Of a stretch of 64,000 bases of DNA, positions 13,201 through 24,879 are shown piece after piece. The number at the start of each line of letters is the position of its first letter. Positions within the stretch are counted from its first letter, which is position 1. The translations under genes and the position numbers were made by a program. Under the pieces are notes generated by a model. The model had not been told where the DNA came from, ran no database searches, and was given only the letters and a program-made list of their open reading frames with translations. Source of the DNA: Wuchereria bancrofti (taxonomy: Eukaryota; Nematoda; Chromadorea; Rhabditida; Onchocercidae); assembly GCA_005281725.1 (NCBI GenBank), contig SSBO01000001.1, positions 7,486,399 through 7,550,398 of the forward strand. The letters are read 5' to 3'.

Positions 13201-14560
13201 TTCAATTTCTTCCCCATAACTAACAAATGAATGGGATTTTGCAAGATAAATCTATGTTTTCAAAATAAAATATGGATGCTTTTATAGATGATTGTGCAGT
13301 CTGTGTTCAATCGAAATCTAAAAATGAAATCGAAAAAAAAATATTATTTATGACTTAATTCTTATTTAATGCTAAGAAATTGTGGTGAGTAAATTAAAGT
13401 AAATTAAACGTTTAAATTTAAAATTTCAATTTAATGAGTATAAAGATGGAATAAATTGAGCAAAATTTTAATTTTATAATGAATAATTCAAATATTTCAA
13501 CATCCTTCTCTCTTATAACATAAATAAATATCTTTTCAGACTCGAATTAATTTAATAGCAACATTTCAAAAACCTCAAAATAAAAGGCGAATTCAAATCT
13601 TTATCGTGAAATGAAAATTTGTTGAGGATAGTTCCATTATTGAATCTCAAAATTTATTTCATTCTAAAATATAGAAATTTGCTGGATAAGTGAGAAATGC
13701 GTGCATGCATGACGAACATAAAATTTTACAAGAAAATAAAAGAAAAATATGGATAACAAAGAGATGGAAGAAAAAGAAAAGGGAAAAAAGAGTGATTTTA
13801 TTTTATATAACAGAATTAATTTTTAATTTAAAAAAAAATTATAAAAAATAAGAGAAAGAAAGAAAGAGTGAGCGAAAGGAAGGGCGAAAGATTGAAAAAT
13901 AAGAGTAAAAAAAATTACATTAACTAAAATGAAGCATTTTACTAAAACCATGCGTAGCAATAGATATTCATTTTTGGATACAAACGCTTTTGGTCTCATT
14001 TCTGAGCTAATGTCTAAGTCTGATTATGTCAACAATGATGATAGAAAGAGAATGGAGAAGAAAAAGGAAGAAATGAAAAGAAAAATTGCGAAAGGAACGA
14101 TGTACGATGAGCTTTCGTCTCTCTCTCTCTCTCTCTTTTTTTTTTTTAATTAAAGTCTATCCTGAAGTGATAGTAAAAATAAGCCTTAAGGCTTTAATTT
14201 AGCTAGACATAAGCTAAAAGAAAAAAAAAAGGAAGGAAGGGAGGAAAAACAAGCTAACGAAATAAAACGATGTCACAGACAAATTCGCACATGCAAATAA
14301 TATGCTTAACAATATCATACATGCTAATATGCAGACAAAGACATCTCTCGTAATGCACTTCTGCAAAAATAATTAGACATTATAAATGTGACATATTCTT
14401 TGAGAGAGGAAGAGGAAAAGAAAGAGAAAAAGGAAGAGAGAGGTAGTGGTGAATCGAAAATTTATAAGGCTTAATTTGACATAGACAATATAAGTTATTA
14501 CACAATTATTTTTTAGCATGCGATGCAATCAAATCAGTAAAATGTTTGGAGAATTGAATA

Positions 14561-14668
14561 AGTGGACGGATATGGATTCATATCAGTATCATCAGGAAAG
14601 TGTAGTATGAGTTAAGAAACTGGACGGATGAGAATTCACATCAGTGTCATCAGGAAAGTTTGAGTTAA
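14561..14668. repeat. diverged tandem duplication, ~58-bp period
   Basis: Two copies, 14561-14615 and 14619-14668, share TGGACGGAT, an ATTCAYATCAGTRTCATC stretch, AGGAAAGT and GAGTTAA in the same order, with small indels. No coding or mobile-element features are visible. Confidence 0.8.
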
Positions 14669-17600
14669 ATAATTGGGAAAACAACATAGACGATCTTCTC
14701 AAAATGCCTATTTCATCCTAAAAACCATTTTAAAAAATTTCTTTTGACTATAGCATGGCTTTTTTTAACTTATCTAAAAGAAGATTTCCAACAAAAAAAA
14801 AAAAAAATTAGACAAAAGAGAATGTTACAAGAGATAAATTTTTAGATAAGTTTCTAAAGAAAAAGAAAAATTGATAAATATTACACTATCAATTGTTATT
14901 CGAACAAAACGATAACAATTAGTTAATTTGATTCGTTGAAGTTGCGCAAAAAGTTCATCGACATTTGAATGCCACAATGCCTTATGCATCAATAGCCGTA
15001 GGCATGCACATATATGTATTAATGTCAAATTTAGACACGTCAAAGACACGTAAAATTATTCAACAAATACGGATATATAAGAAGCAATGAGAAATTATAA
15101 ATTTACAGCAAATTCAAGCATTTTATATTTCAAACAGAAAATGTTAAAGAAAGTGAAAGGAAAAGCAAAAAAGAAACAAGAAGGGAAAAAAAATTGAATT
15201 GAATTTTTGATCATTGGGCGGTAAAATGTTTGATGTTGTTGAAATTAAGAAGAGAAAGTGAAATTAAATGTGAGTATTTGAATGATGATATGAAATGCGG
15301 GAGATCTGGAAATGAAACCGGTTTTGAAACAGTTTGAAAGCAAACTAAGTCGGTTTATTTGATGATAGACGAATGAAATTGTAAACGGATTCATTCCTGT
15401 GCATGTGCATATGGATAAATTGATAAAAAAAAAAAACTGATCAAAAGAAAAAAAAAATTTGGAAAGAGAGAAAGAAGAAAAAATCATTTACTCATTTATT
15501 TTGCTTCATTACGTTTGATACTTTCTCATTTTGCACAAAAAATATGTTTGAAAAAAACCCTTTTGATTATTATTACTTCAGCCTTTCATATTTTAATTAC
15601 TCTAAGGCTTTATCTAGTATTTAGATAACGCTTTATTCCTTGTTATTAGTTGATTAAGTTTTATCATATTTTTCTATTAAATGAATTGAGTGAACAAATG
15701 AATGATTTGAAATGAAAGATGAAATAATGCTTACATTCAATGCACCCATATCAATTGAGCTGAAAAAAAAGTTTAAACGATGATAATTATCATCAGATCG
15801 TCTGTCTATCATGTTTTTATCTTATTTAAATGATCAATACAAAATTTATCCTTGTTAGCATTAAATTTCAAAAAAAAAAAACTTTTTATGCTACTTTTTT
15901 TGGATCTTTGATTAAAAAGTCTTGCGCAAATTAAATTTACTTCAGACAAGAAATAGCATACCAAATAAGATTAATTAGGGTTAAATGTTTAAAGTTAAAA
16001 AAAAAAAATTTTAAGTGATGCAAATACAATAATTTCAAAGATTTAATTTTAAAAAGAAAATTTTTTTAAAAATACTATTATGTTCTTTTCTTTCTTTTTG
16101 TTCTCTTTTGATACTTCAAAAAAAAAAACTTGCAAGTAAACAGAAGCAAAAATATGTCTGCTAGGAGGTCAAAGAGTAATGATTAATAGAAGAAACAAAA
16201 TGAGTGAGTAAATTATGAGTGCAATAAGAAGAAATGTTGACATTCAATGTCTAAGCTTTAACACTAATTTGATTCTAACTGAAACTAATTTTATCCCATT
16301 CTAATTCACTTTCATCAAATCAGATCACTTCAGTTCTTCCATTTTTCATTCAGGAAGAAACGATAATGAGTACTCAAAAATCTCATTAGATATGAATTGA
16401 AATATTGCGGATTGGAGAAAGATTGAAATATATTTCCAATACATTCCATAATGCATTAGCATTAATAGATGGAATGTAAAATAGCAAAAAAAAATGGGAG
16501 AGAGAAAAAGAAAAAGATGACCTTTAACCTTTAAAAACAATATGAAAAACAAATTTAAGCAGCATCAATGGCATATTTTTAATGATATACATTTGGAATT
16601 TAAATTTTAACCTAAGTTAAGCAAATATTTGAACATACAATGTAAATGTGCTGTAAATGTGATTTCACATTAGTTAAATATACCAAAAAAAAAGCAAAAG
16701 TTCTATTTGCTGATATGCCACTGATAATATTTAAAAAAAAATGATAGTTCTAATACTTCTAAAATGATTTCAAAAAGAAGATAAAATTATATTATACACT
16801 TTGAAAATGACTAATGGACGTTGCCTGTGATGAATTTGTTCAGTTGTGAATAAATTTAAAATAAATTTAATCTAACTCTTTTTAAACAGAAGAAGTAATA
16901 GAGTAAGCTTAAATGCTAATATCATTTTATATTTTCCAAACATCATTAGCTAATAATTGCATAATTTGAAACCTAAAAAAAAATTAGCCTTTAAAAAATA
17001 TATGTATACATTTAGTTATATGCATTATATAAGTTATTTGAAGTTGCACCGGCAATTCTGTAATTCTTTTCACAAATCTTTCGACAGAAAAATAAAATGC
17101 AAAGATCATTTAATTTCTTTTTTTTTTTAAAAAAAAATAATATTTAAGATATTTTTAACAAATATGACCATAATTTTCCAACAACTTTAGATTTTATTAA
17201 CTTAGCCAAATAGACTATTTTAATAGATTATTGATTCATTTTCGACAAAATATTATTAATAATCGTTATTTCAATTGAACAAGAAAGAATTCTATTTCGT
17301 TTATTTTTTGATAAAATATTAGTGACAAATGCAATCTTATCATATTTACGAAGAAAAACACTGATATATCACTTCATTAATTGTATTGCATATTAGATAT
17401 ACTACTGTACATCAGTTCATAATTCTAGTAGAATTACTAGTTTTATCATTCCGATTTATAATTGTTATTCAATTGGACAATATGAATGATCAAAAAAAAT
17501 AATCTATTAATAATTTTATTTTATCTGCAAAAAAAGCGTCTTCAGTTACTATTAAATAGTATTTACTAACAGAAAAGTTCATTGTTTTTTTGGTCATTGG

Positions 17601-18969
17601 CAAAATATTGCTAACAGTTGTAATTATATTATATTTAAAATTGGCAAATTAAATGCAGTATATCATCAATTAAATGTCTTTGCGGATAAGCCGGAATATA
17701 ATTCGGAAATACAATAAAAAAGCAGAAATTCTTCGTCATTTTCTTAATATGTAAATGTTAAATGATGAAAAATTTTAAGCTGTTTATTGCTTTAAGCTGT
17801 TATTTCACTAAACCTAAAGTTTTTTAAAAAATTTCCTTTTTCATTTGCTTATTACACCCTTCTCCACTATATTAAGAAATTAATTCTTTTATTTCCTTTT
17901 TTCTTCTCAAGCTGAAAAATTTTTACGAATTTTATCAAAATGAAAAACATCAAGTCGAAAAAAAATTAATTAATTTGAAATTTTACAAATGATATTGTGC
18001 TAATTTAAGTAATATTAAAGACTTGAAAAAGTTTTTTAAAAAATCAGAACTGAAAGACAGACTACTTATAAACACAAACTGATACGTATTGTGCACATAA
18101 AAGATATAGAAAATGCATACTCCTGTAAAAATTAAATTATAGAAATTAGATTAGCTATTTGATTTAATGTTAGTTGCTTCGAAGGAAAAATTTTCTTTCA
18201 AAGATAAAATGAATGGAGTAAAGAATGCATTTCATTTTGTTTATATGAATATGTCATCGTTTCGCCTCATCTTTCCTTGGCTAATAACTAAATGCCTAAT
18301 GATTTTCTTTCGAAAAATGGATTAAATTGTATCACACAATAAAATGATAAGTAATTTTACACTTCAGATGACAATCAACATCATTAGCGACACAGAATTG
18401 AAATGCTAACATTTGAAGAATAATGCTTTTATTTATTGAAGGAAGAAATTTGCCAGCTCTGCAATGAGTTTCATATAATACTGCTAATATTAAAACAATT
18501 AAAATTTTCAAAAGGTTAGTATAGTTTTTCTTTTAAAAAAAGGCGAAGAAACGAAGTGGAAGTAGATAAGCCTTACAAAAAAAAAAAAGATTGAAATAGT
18601 GAAACTTTAAAAATAGACAAAAAAGTAGTTTGTACTTTAAAAAAAATAAAAAAAAAACTGGAAAAAGTCAGTATAATTTCAAAGAAAAAATGAAACATTG
18701 CTTGGTTTTCTTTTTTTTGAAAAAAGCAAAAAATAATGACAATCTAACCTTAAAAAAAAGAGAAAAACTGATTTATTTTTGAAACGAAAAAAAAGGTAAG
18801 CTCATTTTAAGAAGATAAAAAATAAGAGAAAAACGTCTAGTCTTCTGGTCTCAGAAAAAGAAAAAAATGGCCAAGTCTTATGACCTCTTTTTGCGCAATT
18901 TTTCTCCCGGGAATTATAGCTAAACAATGCAAATAACAAACATAAGATATAGCTAGACTAGGCTATCTA

Positions 18970-19215
18970 TTCATTTATATAGTACTAAGAGTGTTATTTC
19001 ATTTTAAAGTTCAATGATCTAAGCTAAAATACTTCTTTTGCATAGAACATATCCGTCTGTCATTTTGTGCAGTTATCACTGTAACAATAATGATTAATTT
19101 TCGTAATTAACATGGTACATCGATTATATAAAGTATTATTTTACTTTGAAATTCAATGATATCAACTTGAAATTCTTCACTATGAGTATGTCTGTCATCA
19201 TCTATTTGTCACTCT
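18970..19215. repeat. old tandem duplication, ~142-bp period
   Basis: Copies at about 18970-19078 and 19115-19215 align around TTCAATGAT (19010 and 19152) and TCTGTCAT. Both carry the order TTAT(TT)YA-TT-RAARTTCAATGAT-RAAAT-CTTC. Substitutions are frequent, so the duplication is old. Confidence 0.55.
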
Positions 19216-20850
19216 GTTATATTACATGAGACTCATTTCAATATCAATTTCAAAACATTACTATTAAAGGCTAAAGGTCATCATCATCTACTGTAGTTAA
19301 ATGTGAAGATGAGCGCATTATCTATCTATGATATAATGATATCATTCTTGAATCACACTGCAAACTGGTAGTATCACTTAAGAGCAGTACAGTATTGTCA
19401 CTGGTGAAAACCTTGAGAGAATAATAATGACCCATAAATCTGGGAGAGGAGAGGTAGACGAGGGAGTGCGGGGGAGTAATGCATTCATTATTGTTCAGGT
19501 ACGCGCATCATTAACAGTAAATAAAAACATGAGATGACATTGTCCAATAATGACCTTCATTGCAACATCCTAGAGAAAGGGAGAGAGAGAAAGAAAAAGA
19601 GAAGGTATACAAATGTGTATAATATCATAAAATGATGCTCAACTGAATTAATTTGAAATTAACAATTGTGTACGAACAAGAATAAAAAGAAAGATGACGA
19701 GTTAAAATTAATTTTTACATTCAATTACACGTAAGAATTTCTCATTTAAAGTGTATCTTATACAAATAATCATTGCAATGAAATATGAGCTGTAAATTAT
19801 AATTATTACATTTGATATTATAGAATAAATTATAAAGTATAGTTTACAACAATTATAATTAATAAATTTCTGATATGATAATGTAAATTATAACAATTAT
19901 TTATTATTATAATCCTGTATTATTCAAATAAGTTAATGGGAATAACATTTCACAATCGATTTGATTGTAAAGTAACTGATTTGCATTTAATGTTATCAAG
20001 ATGATATAGTTTAAGAATGCCAAATAAGTTGTAGCACACGTATTGTCTGGGCTTCTTTGGTTCTCGGTAGTTTAAGTACAAGTTAACTTTAACAGCTACC
20101 CCAATTAGTGATAACAATTATCTGCATTATTATTATTATTACTATTGTTAATATTGCTATTACTTTTTCGATTATTGTTATTACTATTACTCCTGGCAGT
20201 TATCCTATTGATCAGAAATGATTGATTGATTGATTGCAAATAAAAAAAATTTTCTTTGAACATTTAGTTCATTTTGGAGAAAAATAATTCTCAAATTGTT
20301 TTATTACTTGAAGCATTGAAGAAATTTAATTAATATAGTTTGAGAGAAAAAATGAAATTATAATTAAAATATTGCATGTGGATATTATTAAAGCAAAATG
20401 TCATATTATAAAGGGAGATAAAATATGAAAAGCAAAATTAATTTTCTTAATGCAATTTGCCCGTTTCTAAAGACGTTATTACTACAATCGGCTATTTTAC
20501 AAGTATTACTTCATATTTTAACAATTTCATCATTTATTAGTTCTTACCAAATCAAATCACTAATTTTAGAAGTAAAATTATTATTATTAATGCAGTTCTA
20601 CACTAAATATAAACTTAAGTGAAACAATGAACAATTTCAATAAAAAAAAGAGGCTTTTGGCCATTCCTTGACTTTTTGGCACAACTGTAAAAACTTTGTT
20701 TTTTTTTTTTAAATTGCCTCATGGTTTTTCTATAAATGCACGAGTAAATAATACATTAGAAATATGTTATTTGTAATTAAACAGCAAATCATTTTATCAA
20801 TTCAAATTGTAAATACTGCGGAAAAGAAGTAGTAAAATGTTCATTGGTTG

Positions 20851-20904
20851 TAATTAGCATGCATATTGATTGATGAATAATTAGCATGCATATTGATTGA
20901 TGAA
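20851..20904. repeat. exact 27-bp tandem duplication
   Basis: Two perfect, adjacent 27-base copies (20851-20877 and 20878-20904). Each contains ATTAGCATGCATATTGATTG, with the palindrome GCATGC at its centre. Exact identity in such an AT-rich background points to a recent event. Confidence 0.95.
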
Positions 20905-21227
20905 TGATCTATACGAATGTGCTTTGAATGATAATCACTTGGTCTTATTGATGTCCTTCTATCACTTCTCTATCTATCTGTTATAAATCACTTCAATGAA
21001 ATGTCTATCATTTCTTATCACCGCTTAATTACCATCATTATTCTCATCAATCATATTATAATTATGTGTGTTTCAAATATAAAAATTACCGGTGTACAGA
21101 TAAAATGATAGCATGGCATATTTTTCAGATAGACGTATCAATAACATAATACTATGAATTCAAATTATTTTATTAATCAATTAAAATTTGTTTAAAATGT
21201 TTTTTTTAACTACGAAAGGAAGTAAGC

Positions 21228-21292
21228 AAGACATTGTAACTCAATACGTGAACGTAAATAAGACATTGGACTCAATAAATAAATGTAAAGAC
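21228..21292. repeat. imperfect ~32-bp tandem repeat
   Basis: AAGACATTG at 21228 recurs at 21260, with a shortened AAGACAC at 21288. Each is followed by an ACTCAATA stretch and a GTAAA segment. The copies are diverged. Confidence 0.65.
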
Positions 21293-22460
21293 ACTATAAT
21301 TTAAGAACACTAATTTTATTTAGCGCAAAGAAAAAAACTTACTTTTCAGAAATTTTATTAAATCAAAGACCGGTTCAAAATTTCAAATTTCCAAACATAG
21401 TGGTATACATTAATTCATTAATTGGGTTTGTTATTACTATCTGGATGAATAATTTCGATAATGAAATTAACACAAATAAACGTAATTTTAAAACATATAA
21501 TGAATAATTATTCATTATAGTATTCAATCTGAATATTAATTATTCAAGATTTTAATGATAGTCAAAAACAATCATAACATTGAAATGATAAAAATTTTGG
21601 ATTTGAAATGAAAATTAATATTCAAATCAATATCGGATTACGATAAAAAAAGGAAAATGCGGTTTTCGATATGCTTTCCTTTTTCATAAGTAATAATTGG
21701 ATTATTAAAAAAAAGATTCTTACTTTTCTTACTTTTAGGCCTAATTACCATTTATTTCATTTTAAAAATTGGAAGTTAAGTTAACGTGTTAACGTCTGAA
21801 TCAGTACAGCTGAGTAAAATTTAAATAGATGTAGCAAGCATATGAAAAGGGGTTTTATTGAAATTATTTATTGGAAAATGTTCCAAGGAAGATATTTATA
21901 CTACAGTATATCTTAATTCTTATGTAAAAAAATTTCAAATTAATGATAATAATGGTAATAATGATGAGTAAAGAAAGTGTGAAAGTAGTAATAATAATAT
22001 GCAATAGCTACCATGGGATTCCGTAACATTCTGTGTATAATAATAAATAATTTAAGATATGCCATTGTTCCAAATTAAAACAATCAATCAAAATTCTATT
22101 ACCGTTTTTATTTTCAGTTTTAATAGATAAATTATAAGATAAAACCTAGCTAAAAATCTCCTACTAAACTCAACAACGAAATTATTTAGAATTATGTGGA
22201 AGAGAAATTAATTAGAACTATGTGAACAAAAAAGTTAGGACAAAAAAAATCTTTTTAATTAGAACTTCATCAACAATATAATTGCTCTGAACATTAGACA
22301 GTAGCCCATTTGAAGTTGTATGTTAGAATACTCATAAGTTTTTTCTCATTCATTTTCTTCAAAAATTTGAAATATTATTTTTCATTGAGCCTAGACTACC
22401 TTGTAAAAATCTTGCTATTATTTCTATATTAAATTTTTTCCCCAATATAATAATACAACT

Positions 22461-22554
22461 CCATCATCATCACCAATCATCATCACCAATCATCATCACC
22501 AATCATCATCATCAGTCATCATCATCGTCATCATCATCATCATCATCATCATTA
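22461..22554. repeat. ATC satellite with 13-bp higher-order units
   Basis: Three 13-base units of CAATCATCATCAC come first, then two variants (CAGTCATCATCAT, CGTCATCATC), then a pure (ATC)n tract. The pattern suggests a higher-order unit formed by point changes within a trinucleotide array. Confidence 0.9.
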
Positions 22555-22904
22555 TAGGCCGACACAATCATCATCAACATCTGACCACCGACCCATTTTG
22601 CTTTTAACATTAACTGCAATACCATTCGTTAACAAACAGATGAAACAACTTAGAAAGTAAATTCGATTCAATATGGAAATGCTTGAAAGAAGCATCACAA
22701 ATAAACAACTATTACGGCTTGCTTTTTAATAATTTTCATTGTTTCTTTTAATTTAAATTTTTTCAACTTCATTTTCTTTTCCCATTTGCTGGATGATTTT
22801 ACCCAAAAGTCACAATCATCAATTATCTAAATTATAAAACGAAGAAAAAGTGAAATGGAAATAAAGAATGATTCCAAAGGTTATTAGTAAATATGAAATG
22901 AATC

Positions 22905-23010
22905 CCATAATATTATATTTTTTCCCATAATATTTTTTTACGATTTTTCCTATAATATTTTTCTTTTCCCTATAATTCATATAATATTATCCTATAATAT
23001 ATTTTTTCCA
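22905..23010. repeat. degenerate CCYATAATATTTTT repeat
   Basis: Roughly six copies of C-C-Y-ATAATATT followed by a T-rich run. They start near 22905, 22924, 22948, 22970 and 22990, with variable spacing. Confidence 0.65.
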
Positions 23011-24091
23011 TCTAAATTGGCATCATAATTTTCTAATAATTACTGCATCGACTGATAAATGCATAAGTAAACAAATATATAAGTAAAAAAGTAGACAAAT
23101 AAATAGCAATTGATAAAAATGTTATCAAAATCATCGTATTTTAGTTCTTTTTTTCTTTTTTCTTTTTGTTGGACAATATTATTGATAGCTGAAATTTGAT
23201 GTTATCATTGACAATAATTTGAAAGATGAACGCTTCAGGTAACAATAATTATCATCAGAAAATGAAACGAGAAATATAACCGCCCATTATCTCATAATTT
23301 GTTTCTATTGGGATCGTTACAATCATGTTGGAAGATTAATTGCACTTGTTCTGCAGAATATGTGGCGAAGAAAGGAACGAGAAATCATTGGGAGAATATT
23401 TCACATCCGTAAACATAGATGAGGAATTGAAATTGAAAGTAGAAGTCATCATTAAATGACGCTGTGATAATATAATATAGGCAGAATGATTTGTGCGATT
23501 ACTTAAATTTTTCAAATGAACAAATTCTAAAGCCAGATAAAGTGAGAAATTAGCAATAAAAACTGCAGACGGATTATATTTCGTTTTTTTTATCCGAAAT
23601 ATTTCTGATTATTCAGCATAAATATGATAAGTAATTTGAGTTAATTACCCCCTGCATATGTTTCTTACAGAATCGTATTTTATTATATTCATTCCTGGAT
23701 GAAATGCTAACAAACAGATTTGTTAATATTGGATAATTTGGGCAAAAAAATTGATTTTTAGTAATTAATTTATTAACAAGTATAACAGTTATTCCCGAAA
23801 AGATTAAAAAAAGAGCTTCTTAATGTTCTCAACCATTGTAGAATGTATTAGTAATAATATCATATGCGAAATTTCCGGTCACAAACTTAAATTCAACCAA
23901 AAAATTCAACCCCTCTACTCATTTTATAGCCAAAGGTTTAAAGGAACACACAATACACAGACACTGCATAAATACGCGTTAACATAACCATTTTTTCTCC
24001 TTAAAAGAAAATTTTACTTAAACCACAACTTCATGTCTTCCTTATCACTTTGTATTACTTACTATAGTGACAATTTTTTCCTTAACAATTT

Positions 24092-24194
24092 GTAATAGTT
24101 ATTGGTGACAATAATTCACGATTACTTCGTGTCTTTTTTCTCTTATCTCTGCAGTAATAGCTATTGCGATGACAACAATTTATAGTTACTTGAT
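24092..24194. repeat. diverged 40-bp direct duplication
   Basis: Copy 1 is 24092-24131 and copy 2 is 24154-24194. Both read GTAATAG-Y-TATTG, then GACAA, then a short A/T stretch, then TTACTT-GTG or TTACTTGATG. The offset is about 62 bases. Confidence 0.6.
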
Positions 24195-24651
24195 GGAAAC
24201 AATATAGCGAAATAAAGAAGAAACAACAATCATTCTTATATGGAAAGATAAAAAAGAATAAAAGATAACAAATAGAATTTATAAAAACTATAATAGAATT
24301 TCCAATGAAACTACAAAATAACTAAAACAATTAAGCAATAAGTATTAATGGATTCAAAAATAATACAAAATTTTAGAACCATTACCTTTAAAGCAGTAGT
24401 AATTTAATTTTAATTTGATGGGAATGATAAAACTTTATAACAATGATAATTTAATTAATAAAGTGGAGATTAACTGCAAAATGATAGTGACAGCATTGCA
24501 TAAGTCATAAAAAAGATATTATTGAGTGATAAAAAGACAGAAATTGATAAAATATTCAACAGTATGTGATAATAAATAAATCCGATGATCATCATCTCAA
24601 CATTTCAATTGCTATAAGATATAACATTTTCTTCTTACTTATTTCTGTAAT

Positions 24652-24657
24652 TTTATT
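24652..24657 (-). terminator. candidate polyadenylation signal of prolidase gene
   Basis: The first AATAAA on the minus strand after the prolidase stop codon, about 220 bases downstream. Nearer variants (CATAAA) also exist, so the site actually used is uncertain. Confidence 0.45.
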
Positions 24658-24879
24658 TCGTTTTCTTGTTTTCCAAGCTTTGGTCATTTCAATGGAGAGG
24701 TTTTTTTTCTTCATTTTTAATACGGCAAAATTAAAATCTTCATAAAATATACCATAAAGATTTATGCAACATTTTTTCTTTTTAATTGTCAACAATCTTA
24801 ATATGATAAGTTATGCTAGCACTTTTTATGTAATATTTAAATACTGTCATTGAATCGGCTAATTTAATCAATTCATTTT

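Larger units (their letters stand above)
8562..24879. other. 16 kb gene-poor interval with scattered small duplications
   Basis: No exon chain with consistent phase was found on either strand. The sequence is mostly A/T runs, with isolated less AT-rich patches near 10170-10260, 13930-14110, 14520-14700, 14880-15050, 18880-19640 and 23290-23480. Several patches are diverged tandem duplications, listed separately. The last few hundred bases (down to about 24652) are probably the 3' UTR of the prolidase gene. Short single-exon genes or non-coding RNA genes cannot be excluded. Confidence 0.55.

Noticed and set aside
14441..14460. GAGGTAGT, resembling the let-7 seed
   Set aside because: It lies in a GA-rich run, diverges after the seed and lacks a hairpin.
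16471..16490. TGGAATGTAAA, resembling the 5' end of miR-1
   Set aside because: Only the first 11 bases match and there is no hairpin partner.
23339..23405. Acceptor-like TTCTGCAG followed by a 20-codon basic frame from ATGTGG
   Set aside because: Too short, with no partner exon or donor.
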